From Pelomyxa schiedti (lineage: Eukaryota; Evosea; Pelobiontida; Pelomyxidae): a stretch of DNA of 64,000 bases. Positions 22,132 through 35,100 of the stretch are shown piece after piece (the first letter of the stretch is position 1; every line of letters starts with the position of its first letter). The translations under genes and the position numbers were made by a program. The notes beneath the pieces were generated by a model that searched no databases, had not been told where the DNA came from, and saw nothing but the letters and a program-made list of their open reading frames with translations. The stretch covers positions 1-64,000 of the forward strand of contig JAHLWZ010000818.1 in NCBI GenBank assembly GCA_020536535.1. The letters are read 5' to 3'.

Positions 22132-25100
22132 TTAGGCTTGTTTCTGTACAGAGGGCAATACCAGCTTCAGTATGAGAGCTGCTGTAGGCAGGTCATAACT
22201 GAAGACACTTAGTATAGCCGGAGTCCTGGATAAATCCACCTGCACAATCACCAGTGGGGTGACTGGGGGTGATTTTTGTGGTGCTGTGCCAGAAGGTGCT
22301 TGTGTACAAGCAAGTATGCCAAACATCGCAACGTGGGAGCCTGGCACATAGCTCACCTCATGGAATCCGACTTGCTGTTTTTGTTGTTTGTTATAGGAGT
22401 GGGTGTAGCGTGAAGTGATAATATTGGTGTGATGTTTTACCTTCAGGATGTTCTGTGATTTGGAGCGACTATCTCCCGATGACCGGATAATTAAGACCAT
22501 TTCCACTTTGTGCATAGTAGGGGTGAGGTTTTGTACATCGGACCATGCAATAGGGGTCACTGGTGGGAGAAGTAGATCGTTCAAGGATGGTTGTACTGTG
22601 ACCCAGAATGTACCCAGAGATGCACTGCACAATTGTAAAGAGTTTTACTCCGGCAAGATAAACTACCTTAGTTCAAATTTGATTGGTGACCATTGTGTAT
22701 CTGCTGGAGAGAGTGGGCAAGGAAATTGTGCGTATATCAAAGATTCGGCACAAGAATGACTTGAAAGAATGGTGAGTGGCTCAAAAGCACAGAACGGGAG
22801 TTCTTTTTGAGCCTACGGAAGTGTGAGCCTCGAAAATATATATAAAAAAAAGGGTACCAGTGTTCCAACTTTTATTCCTACTATCGGTTTTTCACTGTCA
22901 TTTCTCATCAATAAACGAACTGGTAATGAATACCTGCCTCCAAGTTGGGGCAGTTTTGGGGAGCATAGATATTCCACAGAAAGCCCGCCAGAAACCTCTG
23001 CTGAGAGCAATGCTTGACCCGTCTCCACGCTAGTAACAACTTTGGTCTCCCCTGTAATTAAACCTTTAGGAAGGCCAACTGGTTCATAGTTTACCTACCA
23101 AAGAAAATATCACTCTGGCGTGGGATTACTGGTTCAGCTTCTTCTGTATCAGAACATGAGGGAGACTCCAGTGTGGGCTTGGGTTTAGTTGCGCCGTTAA
23201 GTTCATCATCAGACACGTCGTCACTTGAAAGAAGTGAGATTTGAAATTTGATATTCTCTCAAATACCCAATTTCCCAATCAGTCTCATCAACAGTAATTC
23301 TCAAAGTTGGGTCTGTTGCAACCTGAAGATTGGTTCATGTTTTTACAGATAAACTTTTTTACTTGTGGAAAATCTGGTAAGGGTCTGTAGCCAGTCACTT
23401 CCGTATTTAACAGATGTGAAAGGGTCCCCAAATCAAAAGTATTTTCGTTCACTGTGATAAATAAGCAATCAAGAAGGTAAAACTAGCCTCACTTTTGCGT
23501 TCCAAGGTATTGTGCGTTCCGAGTGGATGCAGAATACTATTAATGTGCTTCCCCAACTGGGAGCTGCGAAGATCCTTTCCAAAGAGCAAGGCAAAAGTAA
23601 TGCGGGAGAAATCCCTGTGTTTAAGTTAGCTCCTGGATTACTATGGGTAAAACCTTATGTCCACATTTGTGTCCACTTTGGCTTTTTCAAGAATTCGCTG
23701 AAGGACTTGACCTACTTCTTGATTTTTGGCATAGAGCTTAGCCCCAAACTTCATAATTTGAAGGCGAACGGTACAGTCCTGGTAATAAGATAAACTAAGA
23801 TAAAGTAAAAGAATGAAATAGGCAGCATATTTAAAAATGGCATGGAAAAATGCCTCTGAAGAGAATCCCTCTTCCAGGCTATTCAAGATATCGGCACCAC
23901 TTTCGACAATAGCATCACTGTATTCTCCAAGAACCCATATGATCGTAGCGCGAGCTGAAGGGAGCTGTAATAGAAGGTGTAAGATAAAAATAAATGAGGG
24001 TTTTACTTTCTGATCTTGAAGGATGGTGGCAAGCTTTCTAACACAGGTTCCATGTAAATCACCCTGCAGAGAAATTACATCCACAACCAGTGTGGATTAC
24101 TACCTGAAGCTGGTTGGTGACAGGACCCGCCACACTCCTTTGAAGTAGAGCCTTGAGAGCAAGTACACTGGCGGAAACAACCATTGTATCGGGATGTGAT
24201 AGCAAAGGAAGAATCAAGTTCACACAAACTTCCAGAACATCAGGTACTCGTAGGAGGCATCTTTCAACAGTAAATGAAAAAAGGGAAAAAGGTAGAGAAT
24301 AACTTGTTTATGGCTGATATTGTAGCACATACTAAGCCAATGTCATAACTTTTTATATACTGGCTAAGCTCTGCCAATACAAGAGTGCTGTTATCGGTGG
24401 ATATCAATGACGGTATAATAGATAATTTGAGCTTCTGAATGAAGGGCAAGTCCCTTGGGTATACAAAGAAGGAAGATATCTCATTGACAAAGATTTCCTA
24501 GTTTTTGGAGGATAACTTAGTGTGGGTCAATGTGCAATCATATTACAGGGTGAGATTCAGCCATAGAAGCAATATTTGAAAGCGCCACATACGAGGCTTC
24601 TCTATTTCCCCTAATGAGTCGCAAGAGTGGCTTGCAAATGACTGGAAGCTCACTACATGGTGCCAGGTGATAAAAAAGAATGGCTACAGAAAGAACAACC
24701 TAGGATGTCTCTCAGAGAAAGAAAAGGGATGAACAGGCTACACACAGCAGGACTTTGTGAGTGCAGAAGCGGTTTGGAAGATTTGATTAGAAGTTGGTAG
24801 TCAACGTCCAAGTCATTACAAGTGTGTCTGTCCACAAGTTAATTGCTGCAAAAATTAAAAAAAGAAAAAAGAGGATATGAAATATGTGATAGTTTATGCA
24901 CATTAGAAGTGAGGGAAGTGCACATGTCTGGATTATGTGGCGAGGTGAAATTTGAACGCCCATAACTTTGTAGGAGGGTTATGAGAGATATCTGTTTTTG
25001 TATAAGTGGCTATTTATGGGGTACATAAATGGAACCTGCCCCCACTCATCCATATTCGGCAGCATATTACACAGCTTAGAGAAAATGGGATGAATAAGCT

Positions 25101-26491
25101 CCATGTTGTCGGGGCACACTTCAAGAAATGCCTTGTCACAAGTGTCAGAAGCACAATGGAGACAAAAACTACTAACTTGTACTGCAGATCCCAAAACAGA
25201 TGGATTTTTGTCTCTAAGAAGAACTGATACTATATGAACACAATCACTTTTCAAGTCTGCAGAAATTCTGATGTGGTTTGGTAACCAGAAAAATCGTGAC
25301 TCACTGACCTGAGGAGTTTTGGCACTGCGTGGGAAGCCGTTTTCCTCAAACGAGGTTGTGACTCAGCAGCCCAGCATACGACCTTATTAACTACCAAGCT
25401 TGTTTCGGAAAAGGGCAAGTTTGAAATTGCACGTAAAGCATACATTCTAAAATGAGTAAATAAAGAAGTTTCAAACACTCTGTTAAGTGGGCTATATACT
25501 GGGAGAGAGGATTTCCACAATCCACCACTGACGTATGCAGTGTTGCTGCAACTGAAGACGGGTTCCGTCGAGCATTAGTCACTAAATACATATAAACAAG
25601 CCGTCGTAGCTGCACATTATGGCATTCGGCATTTGCAATCACATCCGTCATGATGCTGGAAACATTTTTACCTTTAAGCATCATCTATAGCTGTTCAGAA
25701 GAGCGCAGAAGAAAATATATAATCAAATCACAATTAAATATTTAATTTCACACCTGTGCTACTGTCTCCATTGCTTGCATCTTCAACTCCTCATCAGTTC
25801 CTTTCAGTGCTGAAGCTGCATTGGCCAACCTCAAAGCATCAACACTGGCACGTCTTTGCTGCTCCGATTCCGTAGAAACTGTTATAGCTTTTCCTTTGCT
25901 AGACGGTGCTTGACTCGAATCAACCTGCTGTTGTTGCTCAACTTGTGGTGCCATTTTCAACTCAATTTCCTGTGTAGAGTTCTCCTGCAATCTTCGCTGT
26001 TGGGGCTGCATGGAACGCATTTCTTCAGCATTTGGGGCCACTGTTTCGGCCTTTTTGACTACTGTCTGTTGTGGCTGCTGCGAACTTGGCAGCTGCGCTG
26101 GGCTCGGGTGCACATTCTGCTGCGCCTGTGGCGGCTGTATAACTGGCGTTACGGTGCTGGGGTCCAAAGGCGGCGGCGACGGGAGTCGAGCCACCGATTC
26201 CGCAGTCACGCCCGACGCCACTCCCCCTCGCCCGCCGCCGCCGCCGCCTCCCTGCTGTTGCAGCTGCTGCATCTGTACTGGCTGCGGCACCTCCTGTGGC
26301 GGTGGTCTTGTCGCGTGTGGTTGCTGCGGCTGCGGCTGTCGCTGTTGTTTGTTAGCACCGGCGCTCGGAGATGCGCCATCGACAAAGGACGGCAGAGGGA
26401 ATAGCTCCAAGAAGGACGCGGTGGCACGTGTCATTCTCTCAATGGACTCGTCGTCGAACAGATCCACGACCCCACCCGTCGAGGGTCTCAT
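22132..26491 (-). CDS. AP3B1: AP-3 complex subunit beta
   Basis: Large beta subunit of the AP-3 adaptor complex, which sorts cargo from endosomes or the Golgi to lysosome-related organelles. ATG at 26491 is followed by VVDLFDDESIERMTRATASF and a long Gln/Pro-rich insert with a poly-Gly run (26206-26260). The adaptin HEAT repeats then run through many short exons: ECHNVQLRRLVYMYLVTNAR (25570-25650), RAISNLPFSETSLVVNKVV (25375-25435), LRKTASHAVPKLLRSVS, and DKAFLEVCPDNMELIHPIF with MDEWGQV (25040-25140), all close to animal AP3B. A hinge and ear-like C-terminus follow, ending VGFHEVSYVPGSHVAMFG and LKLVLPSVQKQA with the stop at 22132. It is convergent with the RasGAP-VPS9 gene and tandem with the CorA-like gene. 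The Gln-rich N-terminal insert is unusual for the family. Confidence 0.88.
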
Positions 26492-26681
26492 CTTCTGCTG
26501 CTTTTGCTTTCTTTTTTTTTTTTTTTGTGCCTGCTGGCAGTGATTACCGCGAAAAAGAAGTCGCTCTTGGCGACTTTTATCTTACAAAGTAAGTGGCATG
26601 AGTGCCCTGCCAAGGGGATGCTATGCAATTATTTTGTACTGGCGGAAAAGGTGTTTTTCCCGTTTGGGGTTTATGTATGGA

Positions 26682-29460
26682 TCATCGTAAAAGTGGTTCC
26701 ACTTTCTTGATGGCAAGGAATACACCCATGCCTGCAAAGAACATGCCCACTATGAAGAGGGGGTAGCCGAGTTCCCAGTATTCGGATCCGATCATGTTTG
26801 AGAATTCTGACATTCCTCCCACACTTGCAAAGAATGTTGGAATGGTGATGGCTATGACCATTGCATTGAGGTTCTTCATCATGCGGTTGAGGTTGTTTGT
26901 GATTATGCTGCTTCTGCAGTCCGTGAGGCCATACACTACCTGCGCATGTATCCGCACCATTTGGTAGCACTGTGCATTTTCCGCAGAGAGTGATTCTAGC
27001 TGCGTGATATGGTGTGGAAGTATGGCTGGGTGAAGTAGGCCAATTCCGGGGCAGGTGTTAGAGCACAGCTTTGACAGGAGGTGCCCTGTGGAAGCTATAG
27101 CGCTGAGGAAGTAGGCAAAGCTTTTCTCAAGAGAAAACAGTTGCACCAGAGTGGTATTGTCAGTTGACTGTTCCAGGTCTGATTCCAGTCTTATTGTGCA
27201 GGTGTGCATCGTTTTTACGTGATCAGTAAACCCTAGTATGGACTGGTGCTAAAGGTTTCACCCTTGAGTAAGCTGGCAAACATAGGAAAAATTTATCATA
27301 CCACTATTTGAATAACAACATCCATAAGGCTTTCTATGTTGCGATAAAATGAAATATGGAGGATGGGATTTGGATCTTGCATGAAAATCACCAGTCTGTC
27401 GCGGAATAAAAACAGACCCACTGTGGAGACCTTATTACAGTGTAGTTAGGACGAGCACTGGATGTTACTACGTACCTGAAAGGAGATATTGGAGTTTTCA
27501 GTGAAAAGGTGTGGGAACTTTAAAAAGAACACCATGTAGTTTTCCTTGTACTCTACTCTTGACAATTCATGAGGATCAAGTGCCGCATCAAGCATCATTT
27601 GGTCTATTTTCATCTCATTTACAATAGCCTGTTGAGTCTCAAATGACGGGTTGATGAACACTACAATGGAAGCCGATTCCGCACTGGTCCTCAGGACTTG
27701 CCCATTGAAAACACACCAATAAAGGGTGGCTGGTTTGGCAGTGTTGATGTCATCTTCAATGTCAAATCTGTCTGGGGAGCGGAGATTATTGGCTTCCTGC
27801 TTTAATTTGTACAGTGCTACAGTGCTGACGATTCCAAACGCAATAAAGAAAGGATACGTCAGCGGAAACACCAGAAGAAGCCAAAGTTGCATTGAAATTC
27901 CAGACCCCCCAATGAAACTGCTGGAAAAACCTAGTACAGAACACAAGCAACATGCAAGAGCTAGTCCAATTGTAATCTCTGAATGCGGAAATGAGAAGTG
28001 ACCACAGGAAGAGAATGGAACCAGGCATTCGTGAGTGAGGGGCAAACTGTCTTGAAAATATATATATAATCCCAGCCACCAGCGGGGCACTTATAGCAAT
28101 GACCAGATTCAGCACTGACCAAGACATGCCAATCAACTGGAAAGGAGGTAAAGAGAAGTGAAATTTCTAAAAGGTTTTTTGTATTTTGTATGAAAACAAA
28201 TATCTAGGGTGGAAGAATTGGCACCAAGAAAACTATGTTGAACGCCAGAGTCGCAGACAAAGTGCCGATGTGGTCAGTCGAAGGGACTCCCAGATTGGCA
28301 ATATTCTTGTGGGCCTGGAGCTGGGCCCCGTAGCGAGCCTGGTTGTGAGTGGGTACCGCGGTGCTGGTCGGGTTGATCGAGGCGCCCCCGGGTGCCGGCG
28401 GCGTGGTAGGGGAAGGGGTCCTCGCCCTGTGCCGCAGAAGCGGCGTCGCCGCGCTCGCCGCCTCGGCCGCCCCCTCGGCCCCCACGCTGTTGCTGCGGAA
28501 GAACCGCGTCTTGTTGCGCGTTGTAGCCGGCTCCATGGTGGGCCCGGCCGCCGCGCTCCCTCCTACGGCGCCGCCGCCTCCTCCTTTTGTTAGCTCGTCG
28601 GGGGATGCGACGCGGACGTAGCCCTCCCCCGCGCCCCCGCTCACTAGAATGTCGCCGCCGTCGCCTGAGCCGGCGCCGGTGGCGGCGTGGCTGCAGGCGC
28701 AGGAGCCCGCGTGGTCGTGTGGCTGGCTCCTCCTCCCCCGGGCCGCGGCTGCCGATCTCGCGGCGGCCGTCGAGCCGATGCCCAGGCCGACGCCCATGCT
28801 CATCCCCATGCCCTCGCCGTCGTCCCCGATGCTCGCGGCGCCGCGGCGGCGCACCTGGGGGTCGAGCTGCGTGCCCCCGACCGCGTAGAAGTCGCCGCCG
28901 GGGTAGTCGTCGTCCCCGCGCCTCGCGTGCTGGCACTGGCACGAGGACACCAGGCCGCCCGAGCTGTGCCGCCTGTGGTGCACCAGCGGGGCAAACACAT
29001 GCGGCAGCAGCGGGCTCGCCTCCATCGCCTGGACCTGCTGGTCCCCCCCGCTCCCGCCGACGTCGCCCGGCCCCGCCACGCTTACGATCCCCACGGATGC
29101 CCCCGCCGCCGCCGAATCTCCCGTGCTGCTCGTGGTAGTCGTGGTCGTGGTGGTGGTAGGCGTGGTGGTGGTGGTGGTGGTAGCAGTGGCGGCCGCGGGG
29201 GTGGGCGTAGGGGGCGAGGACGCGGAGGGAGGCAGGCCGGTGGGGCGACGGGCGAGGGTGTGGGGGTGGGAGGCGGGGGAGCCCACGCCCACGTCCTGGA
29301 GGATCTCGTGCCGGGCCTGCGGGGGCGGCGTGGTGGCCGCCTGTGGCTGTGTTTGGGCTGCGGGCTGGGGGTTTATTATGGGAAGAGCCACCAGGTCGTT
29401 CTTGGGGTCGTACTGGCTCTTGAGCATTCTGAGCGTGTTGCCACCACGTGCGTCCGCCAT
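26682..29460 (-). CDS. CorA-like Mg2+ transporter with extra N-terminal membrane segments
   Basis: Predicted CorA/Mrs2-superfamily divalent cation channel. ATG at 29460 begins a ~400-residue GC-rich disordered region (poly-Thr, Gly/Ala/Ser, a CQCQHARRGDDDY patch). Membrane segments follow at 28230-27800: LSATLAFNIVFLLIGMSWSV, VLNLVIAISAPLVAGIIYIF, ITIGLALACCLCSVLGF and LWLLLVFPLTYPFFIAFGIV; the splices joining them (e.g. donor GTTCC, acceptor CATTCAG near 27990-28035) keep frame. The CorA-type cytosolic region is SFETQQAIVNEMKIDQMMLD, DPHELSRVEYKENYMVFFL and LESLSAENAQCYQMVRI. Two terminal helices carry the signature loop. The usual GMN appears as GGMSEFSNM (near 26800-26820), then LGYPLFIVGMFFAGMGVFLA. 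Stop at 26682. It is divergent from the MIT-VPS9 gene (244 bp). Confidence 0.82.
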
Positions 29461-29704
29461 TTGCTTTGCCAACCAAAATGCAATTTGAACGAAACAGTTT
29501 TTCCTCGAACACGAGATTTCTGACTTTTTCTGACTTCCATTACTCCCACCTCTTCCTTCTGGGCTCTGCGAGGTTTTACCTGCGTCTTGGGCTCCGGGAT
29601 CACACAGCGCCACGCTCAGTTGGTGTCCAGCATTTTTTCGGAATTCCTTGTTGTGCAGCAGGCTATCAGTTTCCCTTCAAATCCCGAACCATTAAAAAAA
29701 CGAA

Positions 29705-32051
29705 ATGTCGCAGCGCCGGCCTAACAGCAGTGCCAACGGCACCGGTAGATCCCCGAGATCGCCGTCTGACGCACCACCGCACAGCCCGGGATCTACGCCC
29801 AGTGGTAGTAGTAGTAAACTCAAGGATCCAGCGGCGCGTTGCGCTGACATATACAAATCCGCCAAGGCTCTGGACTCGTCAGGCAAACTCGATGTATCCA
29901 CCTCCTCGTACAAAATATATGTTTCCTAAATTATTATTAATAGGCAGCATACAGTGAGTACCTGGCATGTGTCATGTGTGGTGCACGTGAGATGTTGCAA
30001 GTCAGGGCACTATTGGAATACTCCACACAACAAAATCATGGTACCTTTAATTCACTTTAAAATATAATCGTATATTTATATTTGTAGAATGGCTAGTACT
30101 CCAAGGGCTTCTCGTCATTTACTTTTTATTTTTGTACAGCCCAAATATCAGAGCAAGCAGTGACTACTCTTGAACAATGTAAGGAGAGCTTGAACAGGGC
30201 CCATGCACTAGTAAGCACCCTGACACACTCCATTGTGCCTCCTCCATCACAGCCTGCTGTTATGGCATCAGCATTCCCAACAGCACCAACTACACCAGTG
30301 ATCCCTACCACTCCAAGTGCATCTGGTACAGTTCTCGAATTCAATTTCTTTCCGTTCTAATCCACAAGCCTTAGTTCTCTTCCCTCAGGTACCAACTATG
30401 CAACCCGTCATTATGCAGTCATCTCTTCCTCAAGGTCCTAGTGCTTCACAGCTTCCCTTGTATACCCCGCAATTCTCTGCCTTCCCTCCTACACCCAATT
30501 TCCCAGTCATCTCTTTACCACCAGCCCCAGTGGACGAGCCATTTGCCAGTTTTGCCCCTCCCCCAACTCCAGCCCAAATTGCGTCTTCAGTTAATGCATG
30601 CGGAGTGAATTTAAAGTTGATACCTGGCGTGGATCAAAGCTTTACACCAGACACTTTGGAGTACCTTCTGGTATCAATTGCAACTCATTGCACTCTAATG
30701 TTGCCTAGATTTTACCCCCAAATGCTATTGCCAAAATCAATGCTGTGTATGATCAATACACTGAAGAATGCTCCAAGACACCTATAAGACACTCAGCTAA
30801 TGTTTTTACTTCTCTCTTTTGATCATTTTCCAACTGGCACATTCAGAAACTCGCAAGGCTACGAGAGGAAACTGAAAACTTGGAAATATTCAAGGGAAAA
30901 CAGATTATGGTATCCTACTCCCACTTTCGCCTCAGCTCACTGTGTGTAGGTTATGAACCAAGTACTTTACATCACCAGAGATGCTTCGATCACCAATATA
31001 ACAAATACAACAAACACACTACTTTCCCCTCAGCATCCTGCCTCCAAGTTCCTTTCTGCTCCCAATGGGAAATTTTCTCGAGATCTCCAACTACTTGCAA
31101 GTGAATTCAATTCAAATAGACTGAGAATGTGTGATGACTCTGTCAAAATGGTCCTCGAATTCATGAGTATGTGCTGTTGTTGACAACAATACACAAGGTT
31201 ATTTATTATTGGGAGTGCATTGTCTTCTCACTATATCACAGATTCAAATACAGAAACCATGGCGGAAGCTTCAAGGGCAACTGAAGTAGAAAAGCATCAA
31301 ATCTACTTTGAAATTGAATCTAGGCTCTTTCCTCATATATACAACACAAGTTTCGCAAATTTTAAGCAGAGGGTTCCTCCCTTTTCTCCCTGGTTTATAT
31401 TGATACATCTTAGAATAGAGACAAGGACAGTGTACTCAATGCAAAGATAATGTCACTTTCAGAGGGTATAACTCCGGCTCATTTACCAATCAAAAAGCGG
31501 TTCTGGCTCGTTCCGGTAAAAATAATTTGGCAGTGTCGCTGTCTAAGAGTAACAAAAGGAAGGAGCACCACCAACACAAGCAGCTACATTCTATGATCAA
31601 GCCATTTCAAAGATGAAGGAACTCCCTACTATCGAGATACCAAAACGAAAACTGGATTGCCTGGTACCACTCCACTTTCCCCACTATTTCCTCATCTCCA
31701 CGTTCAGTCAGCCGTGCATACAGCAATTACTGACTGCGTTCGTAACTTCCACAATACTAGGACGTTTTTACCCTTGGACAAATTGATAATGTGTGTCTCT
31801 CTCTATTCCTGTTTTGCATTCACTCTCGTAGGGGTGGAGATGAGATGACACCCGTAATGACATTCGTTGTGGTGAAGTCTGGTGTTGCTGACTTGTGGTC
31901 AGAGACTGACTTGATGACATCTTTTCTTCCTGACTGGGAGTCTGGTGGGAAAGAGGCCTATGTTCTGACTACATTCAGTTGCTGTCTACAATACATAGAA
32001 TCACTAACTGTCGAAGAAATGCTTGAAAGTGCCCTAAAAGCACATGATTGA
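29705..32051 (+). CDS. VPS9D1: VPS9-domain protein with MIT-like N-terminus, VPS9D1-like
   Basis: Predicted Rab5-family guanine nucleotide exchange factor. ATG at 29705 gives a Ser/Pro-rich start, then KDPAARCADIYKSAKALDSS and further exons that look like a MIT-type helical hairpin, as in VPS9D1. A Pro/Thr-rich linker (30220-30570) follows, then helical exons (NQVLYITRDASITNITNTT, FSRDLQLLASEFNSNRLRM). The VPS9 core is at 31690-32040: VQSAVHTAITDCVRNFHNT, GDEMTPVMTFVVVKSGVADL, EAYVLTTFSCCLQYIESL. Stop TGA at 32049-32051. The VPS9 assignment is strong; the MIT assignment is weaker because two short introns interrupt it. It is convergent with the hydantoinase gene (58 bp). Confidence 0.8.
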
Positions 32052-32109
32052 TGTTGAAAGAAAAAATATGTTTTCTTTTGAATTAAAAGTATGTTCAAGA
32101 GGAAAAGTA

Positions 32110-35100
32110 TCATAGGAGTTTAGGGGGATGTTTGTATCCAAAGGCCTGTGGGCCAACGAGTCTAAGTGCTTTTTCTGTCCTGTACAGAGGATGGCAGGGT
32201 AGAACTGTATTTTTGGTAAGAGGTTGGTTTTTGGTGGATTTCTTACCAATCACTGATACTCGGAGCCCATACTTTAATTCTTCAGTAAAAATTGGGGTTC
32301 CAGTGGAGCTCTCTAGGATGCAAATAAGATCGGGAACGGTGGCAAGAACCTGTATTCTATTGTTATCGGGGTTAGATTCTGGTGGTAATACTTTTTTCGA
32401 TTCTCCTGGCTCCTCCGAACATTCTTTGACAATAAGGTTTTCATTTTGATATTTTATGAATGCAGATTTCCTTTCATATTCTTGAAGGCCTTGTATTGTG
32501 ATCTTGCCTTTGGAAAAACCAGAAGTTGGCTTCTTTTCTATATCCACGATTTTTCCGGTAAATAAGAGCTTCCCCCCTTTAGTTTGTAATTAGCTGTGTA
32601 AATTCTGGGTGAAACCTTTAGAAGTCACAGCCGTAATGGGGTTTTCTTTATTTCTTCTGGCCTCTAGAACTGCTTTACCAAGTTCCCAGGCCTGCTTACT
32701 GTATGAGAAACAAACTTTAAAAATCAGGATTTCCACCTTGGTGATAGAACCATGCACCAAGCTCTCACGGGCTTCTTCCTTGGAGAGAATTCCAAGACAG
32801 AGGCCAGAGGCGCAACCCATTTCAACAACAGCGTTCCTCACATGTTCCTCAACTTCTGCAGCGGTCATTCTCTCCTTGAAAAGACGTATCTCTCCACTGT
32901 CCAGGCTGCACTTGTTGTAAACAAAACAGATAAAATTATAATTTCACAACCCCATGGCTGCAGGGGATGGAGAGAGTGCTAACTCGTGGAATATGTATGG
33001 TAGGGTCATCTCAATCTTTGGGAATGCTCTTCCCATTCTAACGAAATGAGAAATAAAAGAAAACTTGGAAGGGAGCCAGTCAGTTACCCATCAGCATTAA
33101 GCACAGGTAGTCCCAACATCAAGCTCAAGCATAGAGGCTCTAGACAATTCGTGCCACCAGCTTCCAGAGATGAAAGGTGAGTTGCCTCAATGCCGGTAAA
33201 CTGTTCTACTGCCTGTAATGCATTGGCATTTGGGTTTCTCATATATCTCTCCGTCATAACAGAGGGATCTCCCAAGAAGGCCACCACTCCAATATGTGAA
33301 TTAGAGGGGATGCTATCCACTTGTACAACACGGGGTTTAGCTCCATTTTGCATGAGATTTTTCATTTTTAATCGTGTAGAATATGTTGAACCACCACCTT
33401 TTCATTGTTGAACTAATACAAGGAGGAACAGCAATAATTACCTCCAGTGCCAAGAATGCCAGCACCAAGACTGATATTGTCTATGTCCTCATCAGTGAGA
33501 AGCCATTCATTTTCATCCGTTCCCTGAACATAATGAATTGTAGAACGAACAGAGGGAGTATACAAAAGTTAAACCGGGGGGTGCCCTTGGAATTGTATAC
33601 TCAGAGGCCAGAGTTAGGGTATCAGATATATCACCTGCAACCTAGGCACAACTCTTATTCATGGAAAAAGCTCAATTGGCATACTTTGATTTGAAGTCTG
33701 GATAGCCCTCCAGTAACATAGCGTGGTGTTGTTTCAGAGAGTTCCAGGATCTCGAGGCTGGAACGCTCAGCGCCTAACCTAACAGCAATTGATTTTGCCT
33801 CTTCGATATACTACACTCCAAGTTTGAGAGGAAACTATGACTTCCATTAACTTACCCCATCAACAATTGATGTACGTGTTTCAGGAGTTATTTTCACATA
33901 TACATCGATACTGCCCGATATTTGAGGGAAAGCAGCACCAACCTTTTCGAGATCTGTTAAGAAGAACAACAGATTGCAGCACGCACAGCATTGGCAGAAC
34001 TTCCATTTTCAGGTCGTAATGTTGTTGTTGTGCCTGGGATATTGGAAGGCACAAGTATTCCACCACCGCTGAAGAGGAATCATTAATGAGAAACAAGTTT
34101 TACGTCATACCCCACAAGTATAAGAGGGAGAGGTTCTTTGGCTGTTTTTACTGAGTCCACAACATCAGTTAATTTTTCCATGATGTTCTTCATGCAACTG
34201 CTAATAAATTCAGGTGTCAGCTTTGTCACCTTGGTGCCATCTCCCACATTCGCTAATCCGGCTGCCACAGCAACATCCTAGTTTTCATAATGAAATTGCA
34301 AAATGCAAAGAATTTGGGTACCGTAGTGGTAATAACATCACCACCAAAGATAAGTGCTTTTGTGGTTATATGATGCCCAACAGATACAGGTCCCAATGTC
34401 ATATGTGTTTCATCACCAAAGACAATGGTGCCTCCACCAAGAGGAATAGATAATGTATCAGGCATTCGGAAATTTGTTGTTACCCCAGCAATAGTTATTT
34501 GTGATCCCGCAAGCCTGGGAAATCCCTTTTCAATGATACCCACGTCAGTTGTAGTTCCTTGGAGTTGTTAGTTGGCACAACAGTCACAACAGGGCACCTC
34601 CAATATCCATCACGATAGAAGTAGTCTTAATTCCTGTTACAAGAGCAGCACCGCGCATACTGTTGGTTGGACCTGAACCAACACAGAGTACTGGCCACTT
34701 GACGGCGTTTTCCGTTGTTGCCACAGTTCCGTCATTTTGACCTAATCTATGTTTTCAGATGGTCATTAAAAAACAGATATACTTATAAGGAGTTGAGCAG
34801 GAAGTCCAAGTTCCTTTATAGCCGCGGAGAAGGCATTAATGGTATGGTAAGCCAAGGGGAGCAAACAGGAATTGAGTATTGTTGCATTTTCTCTCTGTAA
34901 AAGATTGATTTGATGAAGTCCACTCGACATAGTAATTCTGTTCAAATTGAGGGGTAAACATGGTGTGAGGGAGACTATTATACAAGGCATGAGGAACTTC
35001 GTGGGAAATTATCTCTGCAGCTCGCTGCTCCATTGCGGAATTTACAGTAGAGAAGCTGCAACTTAGCTGTTAAATCGTTAGACAGATGTTGATTTGCCCA

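Noticed and set aside
28274-29523. Long open frames on both strands across the GC-rich block
   Set aside because: High GC suppresses stop codons. Only the minus frame starting ATG at 29460 continues into recognisable CorA sequence; the others are Arg/Gly/Pro-rich shadows.
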